64,000 nt of DNA from Gordionus sp. m RMFG-2023 (taxonomy: Eukaryota > Nematomorpha > Gordioida > Chordodea > Parachordodidae), in the NCBI RefSeq assembly GCF_954871325.1, contig NC_088779.1, positions 8,062,846 to 8,126,845 of the forward strand, in the 5' to 3' direction. A program made the position numbers and the translations under genes. Below the pieces are notes generated by a model. The model saw only the letters and a program-made list of their open reading frames with translations, did no database searches and was not told the DNA's origin. Shown here one piece after another: positions 25,961 to 38,110 of the stretch (its first letter is position 1; each line of letters opens with the position of its first letter).

Positions 25961-26547
25961 GAATGAGTAAAAACGATATAAATATTATAATAATTAATAA
26001 CAAGACATAATAAATAATAATAAAGGTGATAAAAAATTTATAGTTTTCAAATATACTCGATTTCATGAAGTTGGTAATATAAAAGTTAGAGATTTTTAAG
26101 TTTCTTAAGGTTTATTCATTTTTAAAACAAAATATTTTATATATTTTTAATTAGGGATTAAAGCTGAAATGAATGATACTCGTTTATATAAACATTTCAT
26201 ACAGGTAAAAAATATGATATTTTATTTTAATATTTTTTCAATCTTTTTTATTAACGAAATTAATTTAGTCTAGATAATCTGTAATCTTATCCTGTTTACA
26301 TTCGTTTATATACAAAATTCTTTTTAATGAACAATTATTATGCCTTATACATTCTGTAAATTGAATGCTGGTATAGAACCTATGCAAAAAATAATTCAAG
26401 AATCTTATTTTAAAAAAATAGGCTAGATGGATTCCCATTTTAGGTCATAGTTCCATAATTATATATTATAAGGCCAAACGCAAATATACGTATATTTTTT
26501 TAAAAACAAAAATATAATTATTAAAACATTATAAATATATTAATAAC

Positions 26548-27250
26548 CTATGTTGGCTAGGTTCTTCTCGTATAACAACTATCAATTTCTCTTTATACTG
26601 ATCAAAGGCAAACTTGATTTTTTTTGGACTTATGAAAACATGCAGTTTTCTTTCGAATTCGTCTAATAATCAGAAAAATCGTAACTATTTTTACAAACCA
26701 AAAATTTTAATTGAGACGTTTTTGTGATCGTGAGTAATTAGCAGGCAAAAATTCCCCTCTGAATAAAATGCTATTCTATATTTGAGATTTGATGAGATAG
26801 TTCTAGTATCAGAAAGGTATGTCGGTCGTATGCTATCAGTTTTATATCGAGGATATTTTTCATCAAATATCAAATTCATTTAAGCAAAAAAAGTTCCTTT
26901 TTTATATTTAGGCTTAGGCAGTTGGGAGCTAGTTTCCGAAATCATGATATATCTTATTATTAATTCATAAGCTTTTAAATCAATCGATCTCGACTGTAAT
27001 ATTAAACATTAAGAATAAGTCTTATGGAGTTAAAAAGTTTTTTTCTATAAATGACCCAGAAGTATCCCTTCCCTTGATATCAATTGGAGTAATCCAGCCA
27101 GTAAATTTGGGGATAGTAATCTTATGTCACATATTGACGGAATGCCTTTGATTTCTAATATATAAATCGAGATTTTTATAAGTATATTTTATTCCTGACG
27201 GTATTAATAGGCTATTTAAAAAACTCATAAGTTCCTTTATCATTTGGAAT
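26548..27250 (-). pseudogene. Unassigned coding-like remnant with a possible 36-nt intron
   Basis: The minus strand has unusually protein-like readings here. A 60-codon open stretch (26879-26699; contains KYRIAFYSEGNFCLLI and THDHKNVSIKIF) ends in a split codon at a GT. After 36 nt ending in TTATTAG, a second open stretch (26662-26548; contains EFERKLHVFISPKK and FDQYKEKLIVVI) continues in the matching phase. Upstream, 26993-26880 after a good acceptor (ATATTACAG) reads IDLKAYELIIRYIMI, and about 27200-27020 reads KFTGWITPIDIKG. The parts are separated by interruptions, so the gene looks decayed. I do not recognise the family; alternating beta-type residues suggest a beta-rich domain. Its origin, host or element, is open. 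Confidence 0.4.
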
Positions 27251-27259
27251 ATATATACC

Positions 27260-27745
27260 TACTAATAATGAGTTGCATAGGAAAAAAAATATATACTCAT
27301 TATAATCGGAACTAAATTATAGCTCTTTAAAAATTTAAAAACACGTAAGTGATAATATTTATATTTAGATATATAAAAAAAAATTTCTAAGAAAAATAAA
27401 TTTATTTAAAAATAAAATTATGAAATAACAATCAGAAAAAGAACCAATAGAATATTAATATTAAATAAACATAAAAAGTATTACATAAAAAAATAACAAA
27501 AATAAATAAAATAGCATCTTAAAATAATCTTGTAGCTTGTAGAATAAAAAGTAAATAAAGTATTAAAAAAATATAATAATAATAATTCTTAAGAATATTT
27601 TAATATAAATATTTGGATGTATCAGTCAGAGTTCCATTAAAAAAAATTATTTTATAATATATTGACTTTCTAAGTGATATATTTATTTCCTTTATTAAAA
27701 TATTTTTACTTTATAAATCATTTTACTTAATAATAACTTTAAAAA
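27260..27745. other. AT-rich stretch upstream of the candidate signal-peptide exon
   Basis: Very AT-rich, with many short A runs. It would hold the promoter and any 5' exon of the downstream gene, but no core promoter element can be assigned with confidence. Confidence 0.3.
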
Positions 27746-27747
27746 AA

Positions 27748-27811
27748 ATGAATAAAATTAATATATTATTAATGTTGGTGTTGTCAATCAAATTCAGCGT
27801 GTGCCATGAAG
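27748..27811 (+). CDS. Candidate first coding exon with signal peptide and strong 5' splice site
   Basis: The ATG at 27748 follows an A-rich context (aaaaaaaATG). The 21 complete codons give a short Lys-containing start, a hydrophobic core (ILLMLVLS) and a polar end near SVCHE, the layout of a secretory signal peptide with a cleavage site around the Cys/His. The exon stops at GAAG|GTAAGTATG, a near-perfect metazoan donor, leaving one base (phase 1). AT content is visibly lower than in the flanks. The next exon cannot be fixed by eye. All microexon candidates at 42.6-48.1 kb accept the same phase and turn the leftover G into Val or Glu. That they belong to the same gene is inference, since 15 kb and several elements lie between. 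Confidence 0.45.
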
Positions 27812-27819
27812 GTAAGTAT

Positions 27820-28715
27820 GATAATATTTTTATAAAATATTTTCTGATGATCTTTTTTTTTTATTAATTTTTCTATCAACTAATTTAATATCGAGCCACT
27901 TTTTACGATAAATTTCCCTATTAATATACCATTAAAAAGGATAATCTTTTAATATAAACCTTTTTAAATTAAATTAAAAATTCATTTTACTAATAAAAAA
28001 TTCAAGAATTTTTTAAAATTTAAAATGGATGCTAAATTTTTATCTAAAGTTAAGTGTGTTAAAGATATATTGTTTTAATTTTACCTTTTAAATTTTAGAC
28101 AATTTCTACCATAGTTTATTGAAAAAAACAAATTTTTATTAATATAAATTATAATTAGTTATATTTGACAACCTCTACGTCCTAATACTCATGCTATTTT
28201 ATTCGGGGTTTTAAAGTTTTCACATGATTGTATTTACTTTGTCCACTTATTTATATTTTAAATATTGCTAATATGGTGTAGAAATTAAAAAAATGTTGAT
28301 ACCAAATTATTTTATTTTTAAATTTATTTATTATAAAATATATCTAACTCCTATTAACCTAATAAATTCTATACATACTTTTCAAAAGTAAATAACAATC
28401 GATGTATCTATTAGATTAATATTATATTATGTGAAAGAAATAAAATAACATGTCCGTAGGTTAATATAAAATGAAATAAATTTCGAATGTATTAACAAAA
28501 ATAATTCAAGCTTCTGTAGACATAGATATTGTTAACTATGAATTTTTAATTTTTAATTATATAAAACTAGTAGGAATTAGGGAGGGATTTTAAATATCAT
28601 AATTTTAACTATTTAGAAAATAATATTAAAACTAGTAGATACCGTCAAAAATGACTTCTTAAATTTATGCTAGATGTTACCTGTTATTTGGAAATAATAT
28701 CCAATTTTTATACTT
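27820..28715. other. AT-rich stretch, no gene seen
   Basis: Intron or intergenic sequence after the candidate exon. No supportable feature. Confidence 0.35.
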
Positions 28716-28719
28716 TTTA

Positions 28720-29255
28720 CCCCCTCCCCCCTTCAGGCCAGGTTCAATCTATTAAAACTAAGTTTAAATACTATGGTTTGAGTATGAATAAATTTAAAGC
28801 TTTTACTTCATAATACCAATATGTTTACTGATCATTTATGCCTAATATTTAATATTGCCCAATGAAAGATTAATAATTTTGGTAATTGAGAACTGAAATA
28901 AAACATTTAAATAATCATAATGAATTTAAAAATACAATAAAAATCAGATTTCATGGGTCTTGGTTTTTTGATGAGGCCAAGCCCAGGCCTGCAAAATAAC
29001 TTGTTTTAGGCCAATGTCTGACCCATAGTTAATAATAAAAAAATTATCAAACGTCCAAGCTCAAAATAATTTTCCTCAAGCGCAATACAATATAATTTAT
29101 AAAAATATTTTCCAAGACCAGTCCAACTCATAATAATTTTATAAAAAATTTTCTTAAGCCTGGCCAACGCATAATAATTTTCAAAAATTTTTTCCAAACC
29201 TGAAGATGGCAAATCTCTAATAACCATATTTTTTATTCTATCTTAACCCATCTCA
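28720..29255. repeat. GCCTGGCC-type interspersed repeat, copy 1
   Basis: Begins near 'caggccaggttcaatctatt' and contains 'atgggtcttggttttttgatg' and several 35-40-bp degenerate units ending 'ataataatttt'. The same blocks in the same order recur at 29265-29537 plus 31984-32190. Minus-strand frames in it (29006-29227) are shadows of the repeat. Confidence 0.5.
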
Positions 29256-29599
29256 CCTCTACTTCAGATCAAGGCCAACCTATTTAGACTAAGAGTGAAT
29301 ACTATTTTTTTGAATAAAAATGTATTTAAATTAGCTTTTACCTGAGAGCTATATAAATATTCTGTGTTAAATATTACTAATAATAAAAAATTCCCAAGCC
29401 AGGTCCACGCACTTTGGAAAATTTTCTCAAACCTGCTAAAGACCATAATAATTTTGGTAGTTGAGAACTGAAATAAAATATATAAGTAGTCACAATGCAT
29501 TTAAAAATACAATCAGAATATGAAAGTTGCATGGGCCTAGTGTTGTTAAAAAATCGAATTCTTACGACTTGCGACTCGAGTCGTAGTCGTAAAAAACGG

Positions 29600-29815
29600 C
29601 TCCGACTCAAGCCGATCAAGGAGCCGAATGAGCCGACTCACTTAGTCGGCTCATGTAGTCGGCTCACTTAGTCGGCTCGCTTAGTTGGCTCGCTTAGTCG
29701 GCTCGTGTAGTCAGCTTGTGTAGTCGGCTCACTTAGTCGGCTCGCTTAGTCGGCTCGTGTAATCGGCTCGTGTAGTCGGCTCGTGTAGTCGGCTCGTGTA
29801 TTCGACTCGTTGGGT
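29600..29815. repeat. GTCGGCTC minisatellite in the left arm of FB2
   Basis: About fifteen degenerate copies of a 12-13-bp unit like 'tagtcggctcgtg'. It forms the outer stem with the right arm. GC-rich relative to everything around it. Confidence 0.75.
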
Positions 29816-30274
29816 CTGCTCAATTTTTTGTTTTTTTTATAAAATCAGGTAAATTGCTAAATTTTGGTAAAATGATTAATGTGAACAAAATTATAATAAG
29901 AATATGTTGTTTTTTTCGTATTTTTGTGGCATAAATGGGTTAAAATATGTATTGCTAACATGTTTAAGTAAAATTTTAGTAAAGATGTACCATAGATAAG
30001 TAACAATTGTCATAATCGTTATTTTTAAAGTTTTTCGAATTTTTTTGACGTAAATGGGCTAAAATAAGCATTGCTAACATGTTTAAATAAAATTTAAGTG
30101 AAGATGTACCCTAGATAAGTAACAATTGTCATAATCGTTGTTTTTAAAGTTTTTCGAATTTTTTTGACTTAAATGGGCTAAAATAAGCATTGCTAACATG
30201 TTTAAGTAAAATTTTAGTGAAGATGTACTCTAGATAGTGTATTTAAATATCTATTTAATGTATAAAATAAATTG

Positions 30275-30790
30275 GAAATCTAATGGGGCGAAAACAAGGA
30301 TTCAAACCCTAACCTCGAGGAGAAAGCCCGCTAACCAAGCCTGGGTACAAATTTTGCCGGGTGCATCCCTGGGCGATAATGTTTTTGCAGCAAAGATTTA
30401 ATGTCATTTGATTCTATAAACAATAAAGGAATAACTGATTTTTTAAAATTTAAATAAAATGATTATTAAAAAATTAATTGTCTAAGAAATATAAGATAAT
30501 TATTCTCGTCAGAATAGAAAATACATAAATGTAAATTGATGTGAGACAGGAAATAGTTGAAAAAATGAATTAAGCCATATAAACAATGTGTTAGAAAAGA
30601 GCACCCAAATAAATTATAAAAAAATGTAATTATGTGTTTTTTTAATTAAATTCAATAAAAAACTTTTTAAATAAATTTCGTGCCACTGTCGCCGACAAAT
30701 TAGTAGGCGGTGGCAAACGATGAAAAAATTATAAATCGCCGCGGTAGATGCGGCATTGGCGCACAGGTCTAGATATTGCGCACAGGTCTA
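30275..30790 (-). repeat. Possible tRNA-related SINE-like insert in FB2 centre
   Basis: On the minus strand 'cttggttagcgggc' followed about 25 bases later by GGGTTTGAATCC resembles RNA polymerase III A- and B-box spacing (B box one base off GGTTCGAATCC). A complete cloverleaf does not form because no anticodon arm is visible, so it is not a tRNA gene. A GC-rich hairpin patch lies at 30690-30790. Confidence 0.3.
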
Positions 30791-32199
30791 GATATTATAT
30801 TAGAGGTAGATTCATCTAATGAAGGTATGATAATGTGGAAAAGCCGTTTAAATTAAAATTAGTTATTTTAATCAGTTGTTAAAGTAGCGGGCTATCTTTT
30901 TGGTAGTGGTAGGTATTAGCATAAAAAATACTACCACTGATAATTTATTTTAAAATAAAATATATTAATATAATAGAAAATCCTACTTTTATGTATATTA
31001 TATTATGCAATTTCTTTATAAGCAAAAAGTAAAAAAAATTTATTTCTAAATTTTTTATATAAAAAGTAACCTAAATAAAAAAAATTAATTTTATTTAGTC
31101 TGTCTTCCCTATTGTTTTAAATAATAAAAATTTTCTAATGCGTTTTAAAAATAAGAATTTAAAAATGATTATATTTTATTAATTTAAATATCATTTGTAA
31201 GGTAAACCAAACAATTAATTTATAATTTAGCAATTGTAATTATATTGTCTGCCAAAAACATTAAATATACATCTTCACTAAAATTTTATTTAAACATGTT
31301 AGCAATGCTTATTTTAGCCCATTTACGTCAAAAAAATTCGAAAAACTTTAAAAACAACGATTATGACAATTGTCATTTATATAGGGTACATTTTCATTTA
31401 AATTAACATGTTAGCAATGCTTATTTTAGCCCATTTATGTCAAAAAAATTCGAAAAACTTTAAAAACAACGATTACGACAATTGTCACTTATCTATGGTA
31501 CATCTTTACTAAAATTTTACTTAAACATGTTAGCAATGCTTATTTTAGCCCATTTACGTCAAAAAAATTCGAAAAACTTTAAAAACAACGATTATGACAA
31601 TTGTCACTTATCTAGGGTACATCTTTACTAAAATTTTACTTAAACATGTTAGCAATGCTTATTTTAGCCCATTTACATCAAAAAAATTCGAAAAACTAAA
31701 ACAACATATTCTTATCATAATTTTGTTCACATTAATCATTTTCCCAAAATTTAGCAATTTACCAGATTTTATAAAAAAACAAAAAAATTGAGCGGACCCA
31801 ACGAGTCGAATACACCAGCTGACTAAGCGAGCCGACTACACGAGCCGACTATGCGAGCTGACTAAATGAGCCGACTAAGTGAGCCGACTACACAAGTCGA
31901 CTCGAGTCAAAGTTGTTTTATCGACTAGAAACTAGGCTCGAGTCGCAGCTAAGTCTACTCGGCTTAGTCGTTTAACAACACTACATGGGCCTTGGTTTTT
32001 CATCAGACCTGGCCATGTCTTTAAAAGAAATTTTCAGGCCAATTTCTAGCCCATATTTAAAATTAAAAAATTTTTGAAAAATGTTTAGCAAGCTACGTCC
32101 AAGTCCAAATTAATTGTGAAAAATATTTCCCAAGCTCAAGAAAACCCAGAATAATTAATTTTTTCATTGGATCCAGAAAAATAGTAAGGGGTTTATAAG

Positions 32200-33205
32200 A
32201 ATTAAATCTGTCTAATATATGTGTATATTAATGGGGAAAATTTTTCAAAATTATCATCAAATGAATGGGAAATATCTGATTTACCTATCATTATATGAAA
32301 TTCATGAATACATATTAAAGTAACATGCTGAAAATATGTTCATCCTAATTTAAATTTTAAACAAACCCCCACCTTTACAAATTTATTACTTAGTTACAAT
32401 TGAAAAAATTAAAAGATATTTTAGGTTAACAAATAATTGGAGGCTAACTACAATCATAGTCAAATTATATATAAGTAAAATACATTTCATCAAAAATGTT
32501 ATAATAAGTTATGAATAACATACATTCTACAATTATGAAGTTATGAGAAAATATACATCACTATATTATAATAGATTGAATTATTTAATGGTAATTGAAG
32601 TATTAGTAAGTAGACAATTACAAAATTATTTAATTTTATATTTTTAAATTCTTCAAAATATTACACTGCTAATAATCTCTACAATTTCTCTTGGAATATC
32701 TGTCAATTTTCTCTTAAACCATACAATAAATATATTGCAATAACTCAGATCGTAACATTAAAGTGCTGGAAAATAAGGATCTACTATATGTCAAACAATA
32801 TATATGGTTAAAGAAAATATTGATGATATTACCAAATAATCTGAGTCAAGTTTTAAATTGACACAGACAAATATAAAATATTAAATGGCAAAAATATTAA
32901 ATAGTTTTTTTATATTTGGAATCTGAAAATTAATATCTGGGAACAGTATTATTTTATATTTATATATAAAATTAACTGCATCATACCTTAATGAAATTGC
33001 TATCCCATGTCTAATGATTCTGTACATTATATTTCTATTATTTGGTATTTATTATTGAATAATAGCTAGATAACAAATAAAATGAAAACCCTATAGTTAT
33101 TAATAAAAATATTCCTATTCCTACTTTTAAAAGATATTATATCATTTCTATTATAATTTTATTATATAATTCAAATATAATAATTTATTTATATTTTATG
33201 GATAA
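32200..33205. other. AT-rich stretch, no gene seen
   Basis: No open frame, inverted ends or known motif found. Confidence 0.4.
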
Positions 33206-33210
33206 ATTAT

Positions 33211-35555
33211 TGTTAAAGTTGACAGGGAGAAGAACAAAATTAAGAAAGTGATTTTAAAACTTTTATTTAATAATTACATAAATTTATTCTTTATATATAC
33301 AAAAAAAATCTATTAAATAATTTAAATCAAACTATTAATTGAAGTTAATATAAATTGTGTTAATAAAATGAATGCGACATATAAAAATTTGCGCTATATA
33401 ACAACCAGTATAATAAAATAATTATCCATGTTTAACATTCCACCCTCTAAAGGAACCCCGCCTAGATTCTCTTTAGACTTAAATCTTTTGTGTTCAAGGA
33501 GTTTCCAACCTATTTTGATCATAAAATCTGTCATAGTTTCGGCTTGAAAAATGATTGTTATTTTGGTTGTAAAATCTTTGGTTGCTATAATATGATCGAG
33601 TCTTCCATGGTTGTCTAAACTGATGTTTGTAATTATTATCATAATGTCTGTTGCTCTCAGTATATGCATCATCTGGATATTGTCATATCTAGTATTAGTT
33701 GGTTTTTGTTCGTAAACTTTCTATTTTATCTTAATCCCTCCAAATCTAAAAACGGTTTAGTTGTTCATATGATTTGACTTTGTCATCCTTCTGCTAATTA
33801 TTATCATTGTTATTAAATATATATGCGAAGATTTTGAATGATTTTAGAATGTAGGTATTATTGAATAACGTCGTAATAGAATAAGAATCCTCGAGTAATC
33901 AAAATAAAATTAATTTAACGAATATCGAATTTGATTAAGAATAATTTAAGCAGAATAAATTTATCAAATATTGAATAATCGAAATAAAATGAATGATTGG
34001 TAGCGTTTTATTTTTATTTTATATTATATATATTGCGTTTTAGATAATAGCGTTTTACGTTTCTCAATTTCGCGTTTTATAAATAGATTTCATAATGCAT
34101 TATTTTATATTTATTTTTTTTTAATACACGTTTTAAAAAAAATTTTTTTTTTATATTATATGTATTTTTAATAAAAGTTGATATGTACGTCTGCACATCC
34201 TCTCTTCAGAGAATTTTGTACCCTTATATTTTAAAGGAAATAATAACTCAAAATTATTGTTTTCTTTTATCTTCAATAAAAATAATGTTTTAAAATAATC
34301 GTTATCATTTAGTCCTTTAAACATAATTTAGATTTCATTGTTTTTAAAATTTTAAATTTGAAAAATTCGTTCACTTTATCATTAATTATATAAGGTAATT
34401 GTATATTTGTATTGTCTATTCTCTTGATTTTTTTATATTTGTAAGTAATGATTTAAATTCTATTTTTTTAAATATTGTGTATGGGAATTTCATCTATTTT
34501 ATTTTCACTAATTTTTTTCAATACTAAGATTTATATCATTATTTTTACAGTCATAATATTCTTTTAAAATTTCACCATGTGATCTTTTGGGTATATTTAT
34601 ATTTTCATCATTTTTATCTTTAGATATTAAAATTAATTCAAATGATATTATGTCAACAAAAATTTCCTTTAATTTATAAGTATTAATTATATGTTTATCA
34701 ATATTTTTATTTATAAGATTTATATCATTACTTTTATAAAATAATTTTAGCCTTTTCAGCAAAACATCTGGAGATTCAAACTCCTCATCTGTCGATATGG
34801 CCCTAACTAAGTTAAAGATGTTATCAGGTAAATTAACAGCATAGCCTCTCATCTACTGTTGAGCTTACTACTAACTTTAAAAAAATTACCAGCCTTAGCA
34901 ATATAAGATTGCATGTTGCCGCTATACTCCGGAAAAGATAATATCATAATATTTATGTGTTTATTTTTTACATATCTTTATTTTATATATTTTAGAGATT
35001 TTATAATTAAAAATTTTAATTATTTTTCACTTTTTCAAATTAATCATTTAATTTTAATTATTTTTCAATTTTTCAAATTAATCATTTCTTACTTGTTTTT
35101 AGAATGTTTTTATCTAGTTGACTATGTTCCTTTAGCTAAAATCATATTGTCTGTGGATTTAGAATATTTTGTAAGTCCATAGACCAATTTAAATTTTTTC
35201 GTCAAGATATCTAGTTTAACAATTCTCCTGCCATTGTTGATTTATCCATTTGATCATCATTTGGTACGATTCCAGTGTCATATATTTTGCAGAAAAAATA
35301 TTTGAAAGATTTTAAAATTATAAATTCCGCTGCTACCATGTTACAGTTGGCAGGGTGAAGAAAAAAATTAAGAAAGTGATTTTAAAACTTTTATTAAATA
35401 AATATTAAATTTATTCTTTATATATACAAAAAAATCTATTAAATAATTTAAATCAAACTATTAAGTGAAGTTAATATGTTAATTAAATGAATGCGACATT
35501 TAAAATTTGCACTATATAACAACCAGTATAATAAAATAATTATCCATGTTTAACA
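33211..35555 (-). mobile_element. Short LTR retrotransposon with intact target duplication (fossil)
   Basis: LTRs of about 220 bp at 33211-33437 and 35339-35555 share most of their sequence and have TG..CA ends (TGTTAAAG/TGTTACAG to TGTTTAACA). ATTAT flanks both sides (33206-33210 and 35556-35560). The inside, on the minus strand, holds gag-like sequence (about 34852-34508) and a nucleocapsid-like part (33672-33440). It is far too short for a full pol, so it is a reduced copy. TGGTAGCAGCGG beside the right LTR could be the primer-binding site. Related to the Ty3/gypsy complex by a shared 5' leader. Broken in many places; old to moderate age. Confidence 0.75.
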
Positions 35556-35712
35556 ATTATCTTTCAAAATAAAAGTTATTATTGGTTTTCCAACTGCTTA
35601 TTAAATATTGATACAATTATTTACAACATATATTTATTTATTAAGTATATAAATAAAATTTAAATATAACATTACAAATAATAGGTTCATACAAAGTTTA
35701 ATAACTGAAAGG

Positions 35713-36217
35713 TAGCGTCTACAAGAGCGGGAGGGGTAGGAAAAGTTTGCATTCTATTTTTTTGAGGGGGTAGGATAAATTTTTTTGGGGGTTATCTATT
35801 ATATTTTGAGATGTATTAGGACAAAATTTTTTGCTGTAAAAATTAATACTTTTATTATAGTATATTATTATAATACAATTCATCTATAAAATCTATATAT
35901 TGCAAACAATCATACACATTGTTTTCCAAATAAACTATCCTTTTAAATGTAATTTAAAAGGTTTAGATATTTCAGCAAGCTCATAATGCCATAATAATTA
36001 ATTCAATAATAATGGAGGTTTTAATTGAATTTATTATCTAAAAAAATAAATTCTTTATATTCACAAAATATCGATAGTTGGAATTAGAGATAGATTATTT
36101 TAAGTTATTCTTTATAAATTCTTTGAAAAGAGTATCAATAAATAAATAAGTGAAAATAATGATAAAGCATAGGTTTTTGAAGGGGGTTTGCATCCAGTGA
36201 AAAACAAGTAGACGCTG
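35713..36217. mobile_element. hAT-type MITE, copy 2, with perfect 8-bp target duplication
   Basis: Second copy of the CAGCGTCTAC family: starts TAGCGTCTAC, ends GTAGACGCTG, with CTGAAAGG on both sides (35705-35712 and 36218-36225). Its 505-bp interior follows copy 1 (22941-23497) nearly throughout, with small deletions. Independent clean duplications at both sites confirm these boundaries. Confidence 0.85.
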
Positions 36218-36225
36218 CTGAAAGG

Positions 36226-36940
36226 AATTATAAAAACAATTATATATTTACATATCTTTTAATAAATAACTAATAATTGAATCATATCAAACATTTTGAA
36301 TCTTTTAATTTTTTTAAAACTTAAATGAATCCAAAGTGTTGTTATTATTTTGTAAAAATTTTAAGGATTTTTTTTAAACATTTTGGATGCAGCTAAAAAT
36401 AAAATTTTAGTAAATTATTATTCAATAAATTTTTTGGATTTAAAGAAAAGTTATTTGGAGAATAGAATAATATTTCTTAAAATAATAAAAATAATGGTAT
36501 CTATTCTATCTCCAGTTTTGGAATAATAATTAAAATGATTATTTTAGAAAGGAATTATTAAATATACACATGAATTTCATATAAAACCTATACTTATCAT
36601 AAAAAATTATATAAATGCTTTTAAGACCTTCATAAGTACTCTTTTAAACAAAACCTCCAATCATAGATTTAAATCAAATATGAGGTCAACCTGATTGTGC
36701 CACAAAAACTCTGTGGTGGTGGAATTGGCTATTTAGAAGATTATTGGCAAGAGTCAAAATCCAGGGTCTTAATTTATTAGGTATGCATAGCAATTAAGAT
36801 TGAGTTAAGGGAGAAGTCAAAAATCCTCTTCCTAACATGGATATTATCAAAATAGTTTTGCTAACAAAATTGTTTTACCCCTAAATTCCTAGAGACATGC
36901 TCTGCTAAATTCCTAGAGACATACTGTGACATTAAAACTC
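36226..36940. other. Stretch without a clear gene
   Basis: AT-rich, then a somewhat more balanced patch at 36650-36940 that may be an unrecognisable part of LINE D. No motif supports that. Confidence 0.3.
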
Positions 36941-36949
36941 TTCTTTATT

Positions 36950-38110
36950 CTGCCCAGTTTGAAGTTTAAGTTTCTTTGAAGCCAATTTTAAAAGACTTGA
37001 TTCCAATTTAAAAAAAACACAACAGGTGGTTTAGACGGGTTCAGACCAGTCTTTTGTTGATTAATTAATAAACAGGATCTATTCTAAGGCCAGTACCCTC
37101 CAAATTCACTCTCAATTAGGTCTTGGAGTTATAAGTGTGTGTAAAGTGACTTCACATGTATCGCGTATTTTTATAAACACTGCGGCGGATAAGGTTTTCC
37201 GCAAGTTAGACTTCAGAATGCTTTCAACAGCATTCATAGGAGCCCATTCTTACCTTCTTTTTACAGCATTTAGCCAAATATTCGAATTTCCTTAATTCCT
37301 GCTATGGATTTCCCTCAGTTAAGTATATTTCACAAATGTTGAAGATTTTAAATGATGATATCTATGGCTTTAATTATATCACTGATAGGACCCGATAATG
37401 TAGCATCATATAACATATGGATATTAAATTGGGTTTTAATTTTAATTAAATGTGTTGTTTATGGCTAAGCAAAATAAAGGCAGCTGAGTGAATCCCTTTT
37501 CTGTATTCCTTATGCTGATAGAATAGTTTATTAGCCATATAGTAATTTGTTAGAAGTTGTAACATTAATCCATAGTTGCAATGATCTAGATAAACTTCTA
37601 AATATCTTTGTATTTTAAAAATTACTATTTAAAATATTAAGCATTTTTATATTAATTTTGACGAATTCATATTTTGAAGCAAAGATATCCAAAGTAATCC
37701 TTATTGCGCTGCTGGCTGTTTTACCCTTAATGTCAAACCTTAATTGATTTGGAGAAAATAATTCTGAAAAGAGGTTTTAATATGTTTGCTTAATATATTT
37801 AAAATAATCCTTCTTATACCTCGGCTGTATCTATTCGATAGATGATTTAACCTGGCTTATGTAAAGCAGGTCAGTCTGGTTAAAAGCATAGTGGAATTAA
37901 TGGATAAGATACACCCCAATTAACTATTAGGTTACAGGATATGTCAATACATGCAATAGTATCAGAGCAATAATTGACTATATTTATCATATCTCCTATG
38001 GAGTCTACTATAAATAAATTATTTGCAGGCTCTTTATCTAAAGCTAATTTGAGGGAAAATATCGTTAATAACGAGATAGGATTGTTATTAAGAATAGCTT
38101 GATCTTAAAG
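36950..38110 (+). mobile_element. Eroded REL-type LINE, LINE D
   Basis: Plus-strand readings match LINE A in order: GGLDGFRPV near 37030, SQLGLGV near 37110, SHVSRIFINTAADKVF and RKLDFR (motif A) near 37160-37220. A degraded motif-B-like stretch follows near 37475. No long open frame survives, and base composition has moved toward the AT-rich background, so this is the oldest of the four copies. Both ends are vague. Confidence 0.6.

Larger units (their letters stand above)
29538..31983. mobile_element. Foldback element FB2 with perfect 8-bp target duplication
   Basis: Starts TAGTGTTGTTAAA and ends TTTAACAACACTA. CATGGGCC flanks it at 29530-29537 and 31984-31991 without mismatch. Outer arms are a GTCGGCTC minisatellite (29600-29815 and, inverted and shorter, 31795-31975). 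Inner arms are 120-bp units with TAACAATTGTCA-type palindromes (about 29900-30240 and 31262-31700, inverted). The 1-kb centre has no gene. TIR and duplication length place it in the hAT superfamily; it has no transposase and must have used one supplied in trans. Confidence 0.85.
29265..32190. repeat. GCCTGGCC-type repeat, copy 2, split by foldback FB2
   Basis: 29265-29537 and 31984-32190 together match copy 1 at 28720-29255. The foldback FB2 lies exactly between them and has duplicated 8 bp (CATGGGCC) of this repeat, so this copy is older than FB2. Confidence 0.55.

Noticed and set aside
30280-30370. Possible tRNA gene on the minus strand
   Set aside because: B box and D-arm-like stretch are present but no anticodon arm or matching acceptor stem can be formed.
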